Below are positions 50,400 to 62,550 of a stretch of DNA of 64,000 nucleotides, one piece after another. The position numbers and the translations under genes were made by a program. The notes below the pieces were generated by a model, which searched no databases, was not told the origin of the DNA, and was given only the letters and a program-made list of their open reading frames with translations. The stretch lies in NCBI GenBank assembly GCA_016584305.1, contig JACEEZ010010078.1, positions 225,596 through 289,595 of the forward strand, given 5' to 3'. How positions within the stretch are numbered: position 1 is the stretch's first letter; each line of letters begins with the position of its first letter. This DNA comes from Chionoecetes opilio. Taxonomy: Eukaryota; Arthropoda; Malacostraca; Decapoda; Majidae.

Positions 50400-50880
50400 A
50401 TGAAAAAACTGTAGTGTTTCATTATTTAACCTCAAACACCGGCCCTTGGGCCCCTTAACCCGGAGACCTCAAGTCCCAAAAGGGTTTGCCTCCTCGTGCA
50501 TCCCTCGAGAGCCATCCCCAAATCTCCACGACTCAGAAAAGATTACTAAATCATCGGCAAAAAAGATCAGTGATCTTGGTTTTTGCCGAGGGAGCCCCAC
50601 AATACTTTGACTAAAACTCTGTCAACCCCCATCCTCAATTTTTAATTTTATAGGCAGGACGCACCCTTACCTCACTCCTATAAAAACGGAAAAAAGCTGG
50701 ATACACCGCCCCACATTTCCAGCATCTAGTCCCAGAAAAGACCATTATAAAAACCCAATATCCTGCAGGAACCCCGCAAAGTCGCAGAAGATCCCAAGTA
50801 CTCCATGCACGAGTCAAACTCCTTCTTGAATCAACATAAGACTGCAACATCCCCTGTCGGGGACTCAGTGGGCGTTCCCC
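50400..50880 (-). pseudogene. RTE-clade reverse transcriptase fragment
   Basis: Minus-strand relic. WDLLRLCGVPAGYW, FSGTRCWKCGAV and FFRFYRSEVRVRP match the finger/palm region of RTE-type RT (usual form: ...SGTESAVKCG...GVRQGCVLAP). About 100 bp further, FFADDLVIFSES contains the catalytic FADD at 50561-50550, followed by MHEEANPFG. At least three frameshifts. The sequence has odd homopolymer changes; some of the breaks could be assembly errors. Confidence 0.65.
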
Positions 50881-51605
50881 AACACGAACGCTAGAAACGG
50901 TCCTTGTTGACTTACCGGGCGTAAACCCCCAATGCTGAGGTTCTGATCTTCAGCAGATGACTGCGGATCCATGTCACTAGAGGGGCAAGCACCTTCCCTG
51001 GCACGCTGAGCGTGTAATACCGATTAATTGTTCAGCCTGACGGCCCCCTTTTCCCCTTTTCCAGATGGGGACACCACCCCCTTTTCCTCAGGGGAACGGT
51101 CCCTGTTTCCACACGGCAGTCGGGGGACACATGCAACCCCGGATCTGGCCTCCCCCCAAACTTTGAGAAGCTCCGCACTGATTTTCCCAAACCCCAGTGC
51201 CTTTCCCACCCCCCCAACTTTGTTACACCTCTCTGACTTGTAAAGAGAGGGTGCGCTTTCGTAAAATGGGGGATCGGCATCCATTCCCTTTTAAAACCCA
51301 GTGGTGTGAAGCTGCTCGTTGGAGGGTCCACCGTGAACAACTGCCAAAGTACTCAGCCAACGATCCATCCCCCATCCTTTTCCGAAAATAGGCGCCCCTC
51401 TGCATGCTGTTCGAATTTCACTCGCCCCCAGATGAGACTTGGAACGGGCTTTTAGGGTCGGTAGGCGGGGGGCGGGGGTCTTTGGTTCAAAGACCCTCGA
51501 CATCCTCAGCGGGGCTCCTGACATACCCCTCCTTGTTCTCCCTAGGGGGGTTTTTAGACCGGCGTGACAAGCCCCGTGCTGGTCCTGGTTTCCCCGCCAT
51601 TTAAT
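50881..51605. other. No gene recognised; GC-rich, low-quality-looking DNA
   Basis: Overlapping open frames on both strands (51024-51611), none recognisable. May be further RTE sequence too damaged to read. Confidence 0.3.
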
Positions 51606-51966
51606 GCGCATAATATATATTATATATAAAAATATAAATATAATTATATATATATATGCTATTTTATATAATATTATATATATATAATAATTTTATATAT
51701 ATATATTATATATATATATAATATATATATATTAAATATATATATATATTAATATATATAATATATATATAATATATTATTAAAAAATATATATATATAT
51801 AAATATATATAATATTAAAATAAAATTTTATGCGTAATATATATTTATATAATAATATTTTATATATATATATATATATATATTATATAATATGGCGATA
51901 TAATATATATAAATATTATAAAAATTTTAAATTTTATATTATAATATATATTAATATATAATATGC

Positions 51967-52014
<48 letters not shown>

Positions 52015-52065
52015 ATATATTATAAAATATATATATTAAAATATAAATATACGCATATATATATG
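51606..52065. repeat. TA-rich low-complexity tract
   Basis: Imperfect TA repeat, 460 bp. Confidence 0.9.
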
Positions 52066-52745
52066 AGGGGCCCCCCATTGAAGGGCCCTCGCGCCAAAAA
52101 AAAAAAATGAGAAAAAAAAGCTTTTAAATCAGGGGAACTTCCCCACAACCATAACTTTCTTTTTATATATGCTATGACAAGAACTAGTCTCAAAAAGACC
52201 GGTAGACAATCAAAAAATGAGGTCTCAAAAAAAAGTTCGAGATCGTGATATTCACTACCTAATTTTTGCATATTTTTTGCAAACTGTGTTATGGTTTCGG
52301 AAGTTCACCAAAGTTTGAGTGCGTTTTTTCTCTGAATACTGCACAATAATGATAATTCGTGAATATTGGAACATAAAAACACAAAATAACAATATTAACA
52401 ATAACATAAAGTGGAGAAATGGTGAAGAAACTGTGCACTGTCTTATAAGGGCCGCTCATCCAGTTACCCTCTAGTAGTAGTAGGGGTAGTATTAAAAGTA
52501 GTAGTAGTAGTAGTAGTAGTAGTAACTATTAAAAACAAACGTACTAATATTATTACTATCACTACTACTAAAAAAAAGTAGCAGTAGTAATAGTTTTTTT
52601 TTTTTTTAGTTTTTTTAAACTACCTCCATCCCTATTGGAACTGTGCGGTGAAAAGACAAGTTCTGCCTTTCACAGACACAGTCCACTGGCCCCTCCCCGC
52701 CAATGACTGTAGCCGCTAACCCTTACATACAAATAATAGTAGCAG

Positions 52746-52776
<31 letters not shown>

Positions 52777-53289
52777 AAATAATAATAATAACAATAGTAA
52801 TAATAATAATAATAATTAATACTGAACACTCACCAGTGGGTGAAGAGTAGAATGAGTATCCATTGTCCTTACGCAAGTCCATTGAGAGGTTCAGGTCGTC
52901 ATCAGCAAGGGTATGTATGTATCCGTTATGCGTCACGTTATCAGAGGGGAGGGGAGGGCTCTGATTGGCCGATGCCCTCCCTGCACTGGAGTGAGCCGCC
53001 CATCTTATACGGAATTTGCCCGAGAAAATTTTCCGAATTATAACGGCTACTCATCCTGGATGGGCAGCCCTTCTAACACGGAATATTTGCTCAGCAGCGT
53101 GTTACGCCTGCATCGATGGTCGACTAGACATAATATTTATTTTCTCCTTGTATAGATGTTCGACCTTACTAACGGGACACTCATCCACTCCCGGGCGAAA
53201 GTTAAGACCTCAATAGAGTGCCTGCCCTACACAGTTATCTCGGTTTTGGCCGGGGTGGCGCGAGCGGCCCTTCTAATGCGGGACGCCTC

Positions 53290-53290
<1 letters not shown>
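52066..53290. other. No gene; AGT and ATT microsatellites
   Basis: AGT repeats at 52478-52530 and 52560-52590, A-run and AATA repeat at 52748-52820. The rest is unique non-coding. Confidence 0.4.
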
Positions 53291-53353
<63 letters not shown>

Positions 53354-53366
53354 GTATATATATATA

Positions 53367-53427
<61 letters not shown>

Positions 53428-53483
53428 CGCATATACATATATATATATATACATATATATATGTATATATATATATATATATA

Positions 53484-53535
<52 letters not shown>

Positions 53536-53547
53536 AATATATATATA

Positions 53548-53633
<86 letters not shown>

Positions 53634-53641
53634 ATATATAT
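53291..53641. repeat. (TA)n microsatellite
   Basis: 350 bp TA with ACGCATAT interruptions at 53428, 53482 and 53548; frames here are artefacts. Confidence 0.95.
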
Positions 53642-53796
53642 TAGGGATGGATCGAGTGATCGGATTTTTTTTATATATGTTTGCGGTTGTCGAATTTTCT
53701 ACAACCGCGGTTGCGGTTATCATATACTAGGAAAAATGCGTAATTATTAACTGGAATATCACGTTATAGTGCGATTTAGCCAAACTTAGTACATAA

Positions 53797-56248
53797 CACT
53801 GGGGAACAATTTGAAAAAAATAAATTGTTGAGTTAGATTTTTGAGCTTATTTAGACCAAAATTGGCATGCTGATTCCAAATCTGTAGTCATTTTTTTTCT
53901 AGCACGTCAAGTTTTTTCTCCACAGATTACCCTCCAGATAAGCAAAATTCCACTTGTGAGCTGTAGTAAAACTTGCCAGCTGATTACGATTTGACTCATC
54001 GAGAGCTATGTGGCAACTTGTTTGTGCAGTTACAATTGAGACAGTGCGGTGAGAGGTGTGTGCAGCTCCCAATAGGTCAGTACTATCAATATCTGCAAAC
54101 AGAAAGCTAGGATAGTAGGAATTAGGAGGATTTGTTATGGCTTTTCTCTTAACCTTGTAACAACATACCATTGTAATTTCTATTTCGTTTTATGCTGGTT
54201 TTTTTTGTTTTCAAAGCTTGTAACTATTCCAGCTTAGTGTTTTATTTACATAGGTATATATTTCTTTTGTTTCAGATCATGTCTGCTCCTGCTACGTCTC
54301 GTCGTAAATGCCTAAACAACCCTGACTCCTTCTGCTATATATGTGGTAGTTTCACCATTCCAAGTCAGGGGCAAGCATCAGCGTATTTGTCAAACAAGCC
54401 ATATTTCGCATATTTTAAAGTGAAACTCGGTGATCAAGACAAGCTATGGGCCCTCACAAAGTGTGCAAGCAGTGTGTCGAGAGATTACGGATTGACCAAA
54501 CGAACACGTGAAAAGTTGGCATTTGTATCCCCATGGTTTGGCGAGAGCAAAAAGATCATTCCACAGACTTACTTTTGTTTAGTGAAAACATCAGGATTTA
54601 ACAAGAAAAAATAAAAGTAAAATAGAATATCCTAATCTACCGTCAGCTATAAGACCAATGCCTCATTCAGCTGAAATTCCAGTGCCAGTTTTCGAACAAC
54701 TACCTCCTCTAGAAGATCTGAGTGATGTTGAAGAACGCAGTGACAGCAATGATGCAGATTTTGACATTCACGAGGATTCAATTCATAGGGGATTTGATCA
54801 GCACGAGTTGAATGTTTAGCACGTGATTTGGCCTATCCAAAAAAGCTTCAGAAATACTAGCATCAAGACTGAACGAGAAAAACATACTTGAACAAGGAGT
54901 GAAGGTATCATACTTTCGAACAGAGAAAGTACATTTCTGCAGTACTTTCGAAGTGCCAGCGGTTTTGTGTTTTGCCATAACATTCCTGGTTTACTGAAGG
55001 AATTAGGGCTTTCAATCTACAATCCAAATGAATGGCGATTGTTTATTGATAGCTCAAAGCGGAGCTAGAAGTGTGTCCTTCTACACAATGGCAATTTGTT
55101 TGGCGCAGTCCCTATTGGGCATTCGGTCTGTCTTCGTGAAGAATATGGAGATGTAAAGAGAGTCATTGAGTTATTGCAATATGACAAACACAATTGGATC
55201 ATCTGTGTTGACCTTAAAATGGTGTCCTTCCTTCTTGGTCAACAACGTGGATACGCAAAGTATCCCTGCTTTCTCTGTATGTGGGATAGCAGAGCTCGAG
55301 AGAAGCATTGGGTTCAGACGAATTGGCCTCCGAGATCTGATCTTAAACCTGGAGATCCTAACATTGTACATGAGCCACTTGTTGACAGGAAGAAAATAAT
55401 ATTCCCACCTCTGCACATAAAACTAGGTCTCATGAAACAATTTGTAAAAGCATTGTCAACTGATGGCGACTGTTTGAAATACATCATCTTGGCATTTCCT
55501 GGACTGTCAATTGAAAAAATCAAGGCCGGTGTGTTTGATGGTCCACAAATTCGACAGCTCATCAAAGATGAACATTTCAACGGTACTATGTCAGACCTTG
55601 AAAAGAATGCTTGGCTATCATTCAAAGACGTCGTCAAGAACTTTCTTGGACACGTGCAAGTAATTACACAGAAATTGTTCAGAAACTATTGGAGAGCTAC
55701 AAAGCGCTTGTTGCAACATGAGTATTACAAGTGCATTTTTGCATAGCCATCTTGCCAACTTTCCGGAAAATCTTGGTGCTGCTAGCGACGAGCAAGGTGA
55801 ACGATTTCACCAAGATTTGAAGGTTATGGAAGAACGTTTACCAGGGTAGATGGGATGGGGCATATGATGGCTGACTATTGTTGGAGCATCAAACGCGATA
55901 GTCCTCAAGTTGAACACTTCAGACAAAGCTACAAACGTAAATTTTTACCTTAACCTGCACACAATTATAGCCTTATCCTTTCTAAAAACATGATAATGTT
56001 AAATAAACATTCTATTCATGCCTATTTCTTTCTTTTTTTCATTGTATGTTAACATTTGCAACTTTTTATAAAATAAGCACTGTTACTGTTATGTACAGTA
56101 TTTTTCATATTTTTTAAGAAAACGAAAATCCTACAGTTCAAAAACTTGACGTGATAGAGAAAAACTGAGATCAGTTTTGGATTCAGCACCCAAAAATTAC
56201 TTAATTACAAGTGCCAGACCTAACTCAACAAAAATTTGTTCCCCAGTG
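53797..56248 (+). mobile_element. CACTGGGGAACAA TIR element with coding region
   Basis: Ends CACTGGGGAACAA and complement, with TTGTTGAGTTAG inside each. ATAA at 53793-53796 and 56249-56252 may be a 4-bp duplication. Carries the gene remnant at 54276-55945. A partial second copy is at 50133-50346. Confidence 0.75.
54276..55945 (+). pseudogene. Arthropod repeat-encoded protein (CYICG / LGDQDK family)
   Basis: An exon begins after acceptor TTTTGTTTCAG (54275); ATG 54279 gives MSAPATSRRKCLNNPDSFCY, then a Cys-rich N-terminus (CYICGSFTIPSQ, FKVKLGDQDKLWA), and YFCLVKTSGFNKK before a stop at 54612. Frames shift several times to 55096, then a 216-codon frame has VPIGHSVCLREEYGD, WIICVDLKMVSFLLGQQ, YPCFLCMWDSRA, IIFPPLHIKLGLMKQFVKAL, FPGLSIEKIKAGVFDGPQIR. 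After another shift come DYCWSIKRDSPQ and QSYKRKF. I know this as an uncharacterised family in hundreds of arthropod gene predictions; the context (TIRs) says it is a transposase or an accessory of one. ICVDLKM and the later acidic residues could be an RNase-H-like core, which is unproven. Confidence 0.7.
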
Positions 56249-56279
56249 ATAATCTATCTAATATACTATAGGAGTAGCC

Positions 56280-56319
<40 letters not shown>

Positions 56320-56466
56320 TGTCTGTTTTGAGTAGCCGAAATTGTAAATCAATTTTAATGAGAGTAGGCTACAAAAATCGCAAATGAATTGTAGGTGGTA
56401 AGTGGCTTGGTCCCATGTCAATTGAATAATTTTCAAGGGGTGTTTTGGGCTAAATACACTTTAGAG

Positions 56467-57091
<625 letters not shown>

Positions 57092-57183
57092 CTTTAGCGT
57101 ATTAGATTACAGGAAGAAACTCAGCGGTAATACCTTGCTGCATTTCACTAACTCCGTAGACTCATTGACTTACAGTTTTTTTT

Positions 57184-57217
57184 TTGTGTGTGTGTGTGTG
57201 TGTGGTGTATGCATGCA

Positions 57218-57258
<41 letters not shown>

Positions 57259-57259
57259 G

Positions 57260-57315
<56 letters not shown>

Positions 57316-57375
57316 TGTATGCCTGTGTGCGTGTGTATGTGCGTGTGGGTGTGTGTGTGTGAGTGTGTGTGTGCT
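57184..57375. repeat. (GT)n / (GTGC)n microsatellite
   Basis: GT with an inner GTGC array (57253-57316). Cys/Val-rich frames are artefacts. Confidence 0.95.
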
Positions 57376-57383
57376 TGCAGGAC

Positions 57384-57452
57384 AGGCGTGGGGCTGGGGT
57401 GAGGCAGGCGTGGGGCTGGGGTGAGGCAGGCGTGGGGCTGGGGTGAGGCAGG
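57384..57452. repeat. 22-bp minisatellite, three units
   Basis: GCGTGGGGCTGGGGTGAGGC repeated three times in tandem. Confidence 0.85.
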
Positions 57453-58083
57453 CTACGGTGGTGGTAGGTGGTCTACCCCGAGGCACTTTGACCAGTGACC
57501 AACGACAGCAACAACACAATTGTAGTTTGCACTCACATTGTTGTCTAATATATACTACTACTACAAACATCAATACATGGGTCCGAAGGGCCCACAAGGA
57601 CTTGTCTATCTATCTAATATAGATAAAATTTCCATAGTAATTATGGTTTTATATCCTGCACCTACAACTAATGAACTTAATGAAGGTGACGTCTCAGGGG
57701 CTACAGACTGAATTATCTTATAAGAGCTGGATTGCCAGTGGGGGAGTAGGGAAGAGGGAGAGGGAAGCAGGTAGGTGTAGTAGTGAGGATGCAAGTCTCT
57801 ACCTCCCTCCCTCTGTCCCTCCCTTCTCTCCCTCCCTCCTTCCATTGTGCCCTGCACCTGGGTCCTCCCTCCCTCTGACAGGACAAAGATGAAGTAAGAA
57901 TTTAAGAAGTTTGTAAGTTAGTTAAGATAAGAGTTAAGAGAGTTAAGAAGAAGCAACTAAATTAGAAGTATTTAAATTCTTTATCTTGAGAAAAAATAAT
58001 GGGTATGACAAAATATGTTAGTGACACTGAGAGCAAGGTATGACCATCCCGGTGTCACGTGAACAGCAGTCTGTTTATGAGGT
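57453..58083. other. No gene
   Basis: Unique DNA with a CCCTCCCT-rich patch at 57800-57885. Confidence 0.4.
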
Positions 58084-58477
58084 GCAGTCCACCTTTGCTA
58101 AGAAAAGAAAATGTGAACTGCGCATGCGCGGAGGCGAATATTTTTTTGTAAATTGATTTAAAGGGCCTAACATGAGTTGCTGATCAACAAAGGCATGCCC
58201 AGGCGTCCTACGACAACAAATATGTCTTTTTTTTCAAGAAAAAGGGGGGGGGGGGCGCGAACTGCGCATGCCCGAAGGCGAAAGTTTACTAACAAAAACT
58301 TGTTATCAGCTAAAGCATTCGCAGGCGTCCTCCGACAATATGGCTGGAGATTTAAAAGAAAGATTAGCCAAATATAGGGATGTAATAGGCCTTTTAAATC
58401 AATTTACTAAAAAATATTCGCCTCCGCTCATGCGCAGTTCACGTTTTCTTTTGTTAGTAAACAAAGGTGAACTGCAC
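58084..58477. mobile_element. Palindromic MITE, about 90-bp TIRs
   Basis: GTGCAGTCCACCTTTG at the left, CAAAGGTGAACTGCAC at the right; each arm contains GAACTGCGCATG and GGAGGCGAATATTTTTT or complements. A (GA)n tract follows at 58550-58640. Confidence 0.75.
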
Positions 58478-58557
58478 CGCACACACAGATTGCTGTGCAC
58501 ACGACACCGGTGTGTATCCCATTGTGTGTGTGTTTGTGGGTGGGTGGGGGGAGAGAG

Positions 58558-58649
<92 letters not shown>

Positions 58650-59544
58650 CATTACTCTTATCACTGCCACCACAATCACTACTACTACTACTACTACTAT
58701 AGTCCGGTGGCCAAACCCCATATTTAGGCCGAACCTTTGAATTCGTGGTGCATAATTGTTCTTTGCAGATTTTGATAGCCTGAAACCTCTAATTTTGGAA
58801 TCTGTCGGGTGCAACTTTTGCATCCTTGAGCATTTTGCAAAAATGACGACTGAAGATAGGAATGGGAATCACTGTTTGGGACTGAAAATTTGAGGTAGGG
58901 GTAATACTAAACGGGCATAGATCACACATGTACAGACCTTTGACAATGTTTTTATTACCAAAATGTTTGTATTGATTAGCTTTATTACCTCAAACTAATG
59001 ATATATGAATTTCGTCAAAAATCAGGTCATAGGAGGTCAAAAGGTCACAATTTTTGGCGTGAAAATGAAATTCGACGAGCTGACTTTGGGCTTTTCCTTT
59101 TACTGATACATATTTACATGCTGCCGCGTCATAAATGTAGACATGGGTAAGCCAAAAAAAACAGCGGCAATTTTGTTTTAGTATCGAATTGTTGTTTGTC
59201 TGTTGTTTCTATCAATTAGTGTTGATATTTAGTGATATACTGTGCAATGCAACGGTAATATTTAAGGCTTACACTGGGGTGTTATTAGTCATTTTGTTAT
59301 CTTATATAGTTTTCTATTTAGGGGCTTCTATTTTGTATGAAATGAGAATTATAAATTTTTTGGAATCTTTATTTTAGTCTACTTTACTCTTATTATATTA
59401 GTCAAACTTTTTTAGTCTGCTTAGATTATTTTTATCTAACAATTATTGATTGTTATGTTATTCATCGACAATAAGATAAAGAATGGTATTGTTTGATAAC
59501 AATTGCTACAGCTTATAAGCTATATCTACAGCTTATTGCTAACA

Positions 59545-60547
59545 TGTCATTACGCTGACAACGCCAATTCCCTCCCGAGACGTTGTTCTCAATGTGGCAC
59601 ACAACAAGGAGCAGCTCATTGAGATGATCACTGAGGAACTTTTAGATAGAACGCAAGGACTCCGGTTACCAAACAGACTTGTTGTCACAGGGAAAGCTGA
59701 TACTCCTGTTGAAGTCTGGCAAGGTGTACGAGTGGAGAGATCAGATTTGCAAACTAACCATGAGGAAGCAGACGTCATCATTCCCCACCAGGTTGTCCAA
59801 TTTGTTTCTAACACCAGAAAGACTATTAAAGTAACCTCAGATGACACAGACGTGTTTGTATTGCTTGTACATTACTACCACTACTGTCAACTCTCTGCAT
59901 GCCTTGTCATGGAACCGACTTCTCCTGAAAGGACTTCAGTGAACATTGGAGACACCGTAATAAAACACCAGGCTATTGTCCCACAGCTGCTGGCAGCACT
60001 TGCGTTGACAGGATGCGACACAGTTGATTGCTATTTTGGAATTGGAAAAATCAAAGCAGTAAAAGTCCTAAAGGCAGGATATAAACTGGACTCCAATAAC
60101 TGATCCCACTCCACATAACATATCCAACTGGATAAACTTCCTCCTACAAGTGAAGCGTTTGTCGAGAACGTGAAAAGGGCACATTTTCAAGCATGCATTT
60201 GGAGGTTGGCACTGACTGGCGAGGCACCAGATATGGACCCTATGAAGAACGGCTGGGTATCTGATGACGATTTCAGTGTATTAATGCCAGTGACCCTCCC
60301 ACCACAAACGGAAATTGCTCCAGCAGATGTTATGAAGCTGATCCAATGTGGCTGCTCAAGCGAAACACCATGCTCAACTGAGAGGTGTGGATGTGTGGCT
60401 GGTCAGATGTCCTGTTCTGCTTTTTGTCGCTGTCGAGCAGAAATAAGAACATGTCCGAATCGCTGGACATTGCTGAAACAACGGATAGAGGATGCCAATG
60501 ACTCGGATGAAGATGAAAGTAATGATGAGGATGACAGTGATGACTGA
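59545..60547 (+). pseudogene. XPG/FEN1-like nuclease domain protein, C-terminal part
   Basis: The frame is recognisable from about 59545 (TPIPSRDVVLNVAHNKEQL), before the first Met-like start at 59594. Then NRLVVTGKADTPVEV; NHEEADVIIPHQVV; VTSDDTDVFVLLVHYY; ALALTGCDTVDCYFGIGKIK. The order EEAD, DDTDVF, GCD...GIGK resembles the XPG-I acidic motifs and helix-hairpin-helix of FEN1/XPG nucleases, whose metal-binding Asp/Glu lie at these places; this assignment is mine. A frameshift near 60080-60120 leads to a C-terminal part with FQACIWRLALTGE, NGW and a Cys-rich end (CGCSSETPCSTERCGC, CSAFCRC), likely zinc-binding, with an acidic tail. N-terminal half absent in this copy. AATAAA at 60590-60595 and 60863-60868. 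Confidence 0.65.
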
Positions 60548-60589
60548 TGTGTTTGATTATATGAGAGTTTCCTCATTGGACGCTACTGC

Positions 60590-60595
60590 AATAAA
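60590..60595 (+). terminator. Polyadenylation signal of the XPG-like gene
   Basis: AATAAA 43 bp after the stop; a second signal at 60863-60868. Confidence 0.45.
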
Positions 60596-61245
60596 TCTCC
60601 TCGCTAAGACACTTGTGTATTTTGTTATGTTCTAGTGGGAATAGATTAGCTTAATCTCTTGGATTAATGAAATTCTGTGGATATAAAGCTGATTATTCTC
60701 TGTAAATATGTTAATGTATACGCTACCCATTTTAGCGGCCATCTTAGATTGGGTACTCAGAAATATTGTTATTGTACTTTTCCCAGTCTAATTGGATGGT
60801 TTAATCTTATTTTTTGTTATGTATTATTAGTTTAACAGACCGTCTATTTTTCAGACTGTATAAATAAAAGTGTCTATTGTAATTTCATTGGTGTTATTGG
60901 ATTCCTTGACCACAAAAACCTATGGTTAGACACCAAAATGACTGTTGTTAAGTCAATATTAAGGAAGTTATCAATATAAAACCATTACTACGTTGGTGTA
61001 TTATGTATATTAGCCGCCATCTTGAATTTCTCAAAATGCTCAGGATGCCATAATTGCCCCCGACGGATTCTTATTAATGGCACACTCAAGTGATCAAAAT
61101 CCTCAGAGAACAATTATGCACGACAATTTCCAAGGTTCCCCCCCCTGGGCTGCTGGGACTACTAGTACTATCACCACAACAGCGGCTTCATGTTGCAGTA
61201 AGATAACGCGAAGAAGAAAAAATGTAAAATAAAATGTACCATAGA

Positions 61246-61497
61246 TAATACTATGCGCCAGTCACTCGCCACTGCACTAATGTCGCCAGCATAATATATT
61301 GCGAAATTTTAGCATCACTACAGACTTTTATGTGTCACTGAAGAGGCATGCACAGTATTTTTATATTATGTAACATCACACTACATTCTTCAGTGGCACA
61401 TAACAAGTCTGTAGTTATGTTAAAATTCGTATGTATTGTTGCCTGGCGACATTAGTGCGTGGCAAGTCACTGGCGACTATAGTGTTTCTACGGTAGA
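61246..61497. mobile_element. Palindromic MITE, third copy of the 4801-5514 family
   Basis: Ends ATAGATAATACTATGCGCC and complement-like GGCGACTATAGTGTTTCTAC; the central part has CACTGAAGAGGCATGC and TCTTCAGTGGCACATAA. Confidence 0.65.
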
Positions 61498-62550
61498 AAG
61501 GATAAAGGAAGACAAAGAGAGCGGGAGTGAGAGGAGATATTAGGCGAGGGAGGGGAGTCTCCCCCCAATTGGATAACAACATCCAGGGGAAGGATTAAGG
61601 AATGCATGGGCTAGAATTTAGGATGCGGCGATGAGAATGGAAACAGGTTGGGAGTCCGGAAAATATGCCGTTAATATTGAAATGCGAAAAGAAAATGGAA
61701 GGAATGACCCGAGCCCCGTGTGTATATGGATAGTGGAGCGACTGTACTATTTGGAAGACGGAAACGCACTTTGACAGTTCACCAGGGGTGGAACGAACCC
61801 TCCATTCCCCCTACCCACCCCTAACACGGTTTTCATCTTCTCTGCTCACCCGCCCCGCATATTGCCGCTTCTGCATTCACATTCGGTGAATTTGAATGAA
61901 TTTCGGTCCCAGCCACTCCCCACCCTCATCCGCTTCGGGCTATCCATAACATCCATAATATCCTGCCCTAGGCAATCCGCCTTAATAGTGTGGTATGAAC
62001 ATGTCTATAAACGCTCCGTGGGATTTGAATGCCAAAATTGATTTTATTGGTTTAACTGGTTCATTGGGGTCAACCTATTGGAAAATGGTGGAGGCAAATT
62101 TTTTCCGAACCCTCAACCATCTCTGGGGGACCGTTTCCCATTTCGGGACCCTCCCATAACCGACTTGATTCCTAACTCCTTAATACTAATCGCAGATTCT
62201 ATGATCTTAGGTCGTTTTTGGGGTTTTAGCTGATCTGAGTCCATTTGTCATGTTTTCGAGGCCGACCGGAGTGCTATACATCGACTTCCGGTTTATGCCA
62301 ATAGCAAATTCAGGTTAGTATCGTCCATTATCATGGGAGAAATTCACCTATGCATGTAATCCCTCGTTTTCATGTTTTTCAGGCACAATAGACGACTGGT
62401 GCGTCTATTTTGCTTTCAGAATGCCCTGTTAATAGTTAAGGATGAAAAATTATAATCATGGAATGTAAATCATTGTTTCAGTTTCTTTGTTATATATCTT
62501 TTCACAGTTAAGCGCTGAGATTGCGGTGAATACGATCATCTACAATATCC
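61498..62550. other. No gene recognised
   Basis: Purine-rich then unique sequence. TTTTCACAG near 62498-62506 could be a splice acceptor for the next gene. Confidence 0.35.

Larger units (their letters stand above)
58731..61138 (+). mobile_element. TIR element encoding an XPG/FEN1-like protein
   Basis: Inverted ends about 107 bp: left 58731-58838, right 61032-61138, sharing TGCATAATTGTTCT, GATTTTGAT and CATCCTtGAGCATTTTG (one base different). The coding relic lies centrally and AATAAA signals follow it. Target duplication not resolved. Confidence 0.65.

Noticed and set aside
53218..53730. Tyr/Ile repeat proteins on both strands
   Set aside because: Pure TA microsatellite translation; the same holds for 14319-14516 and 30959-31186.
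58428..58823. Minus-strand 131-aa protein
   Set aside because: Runs through the GA tract and a TIR; no family resemblance.
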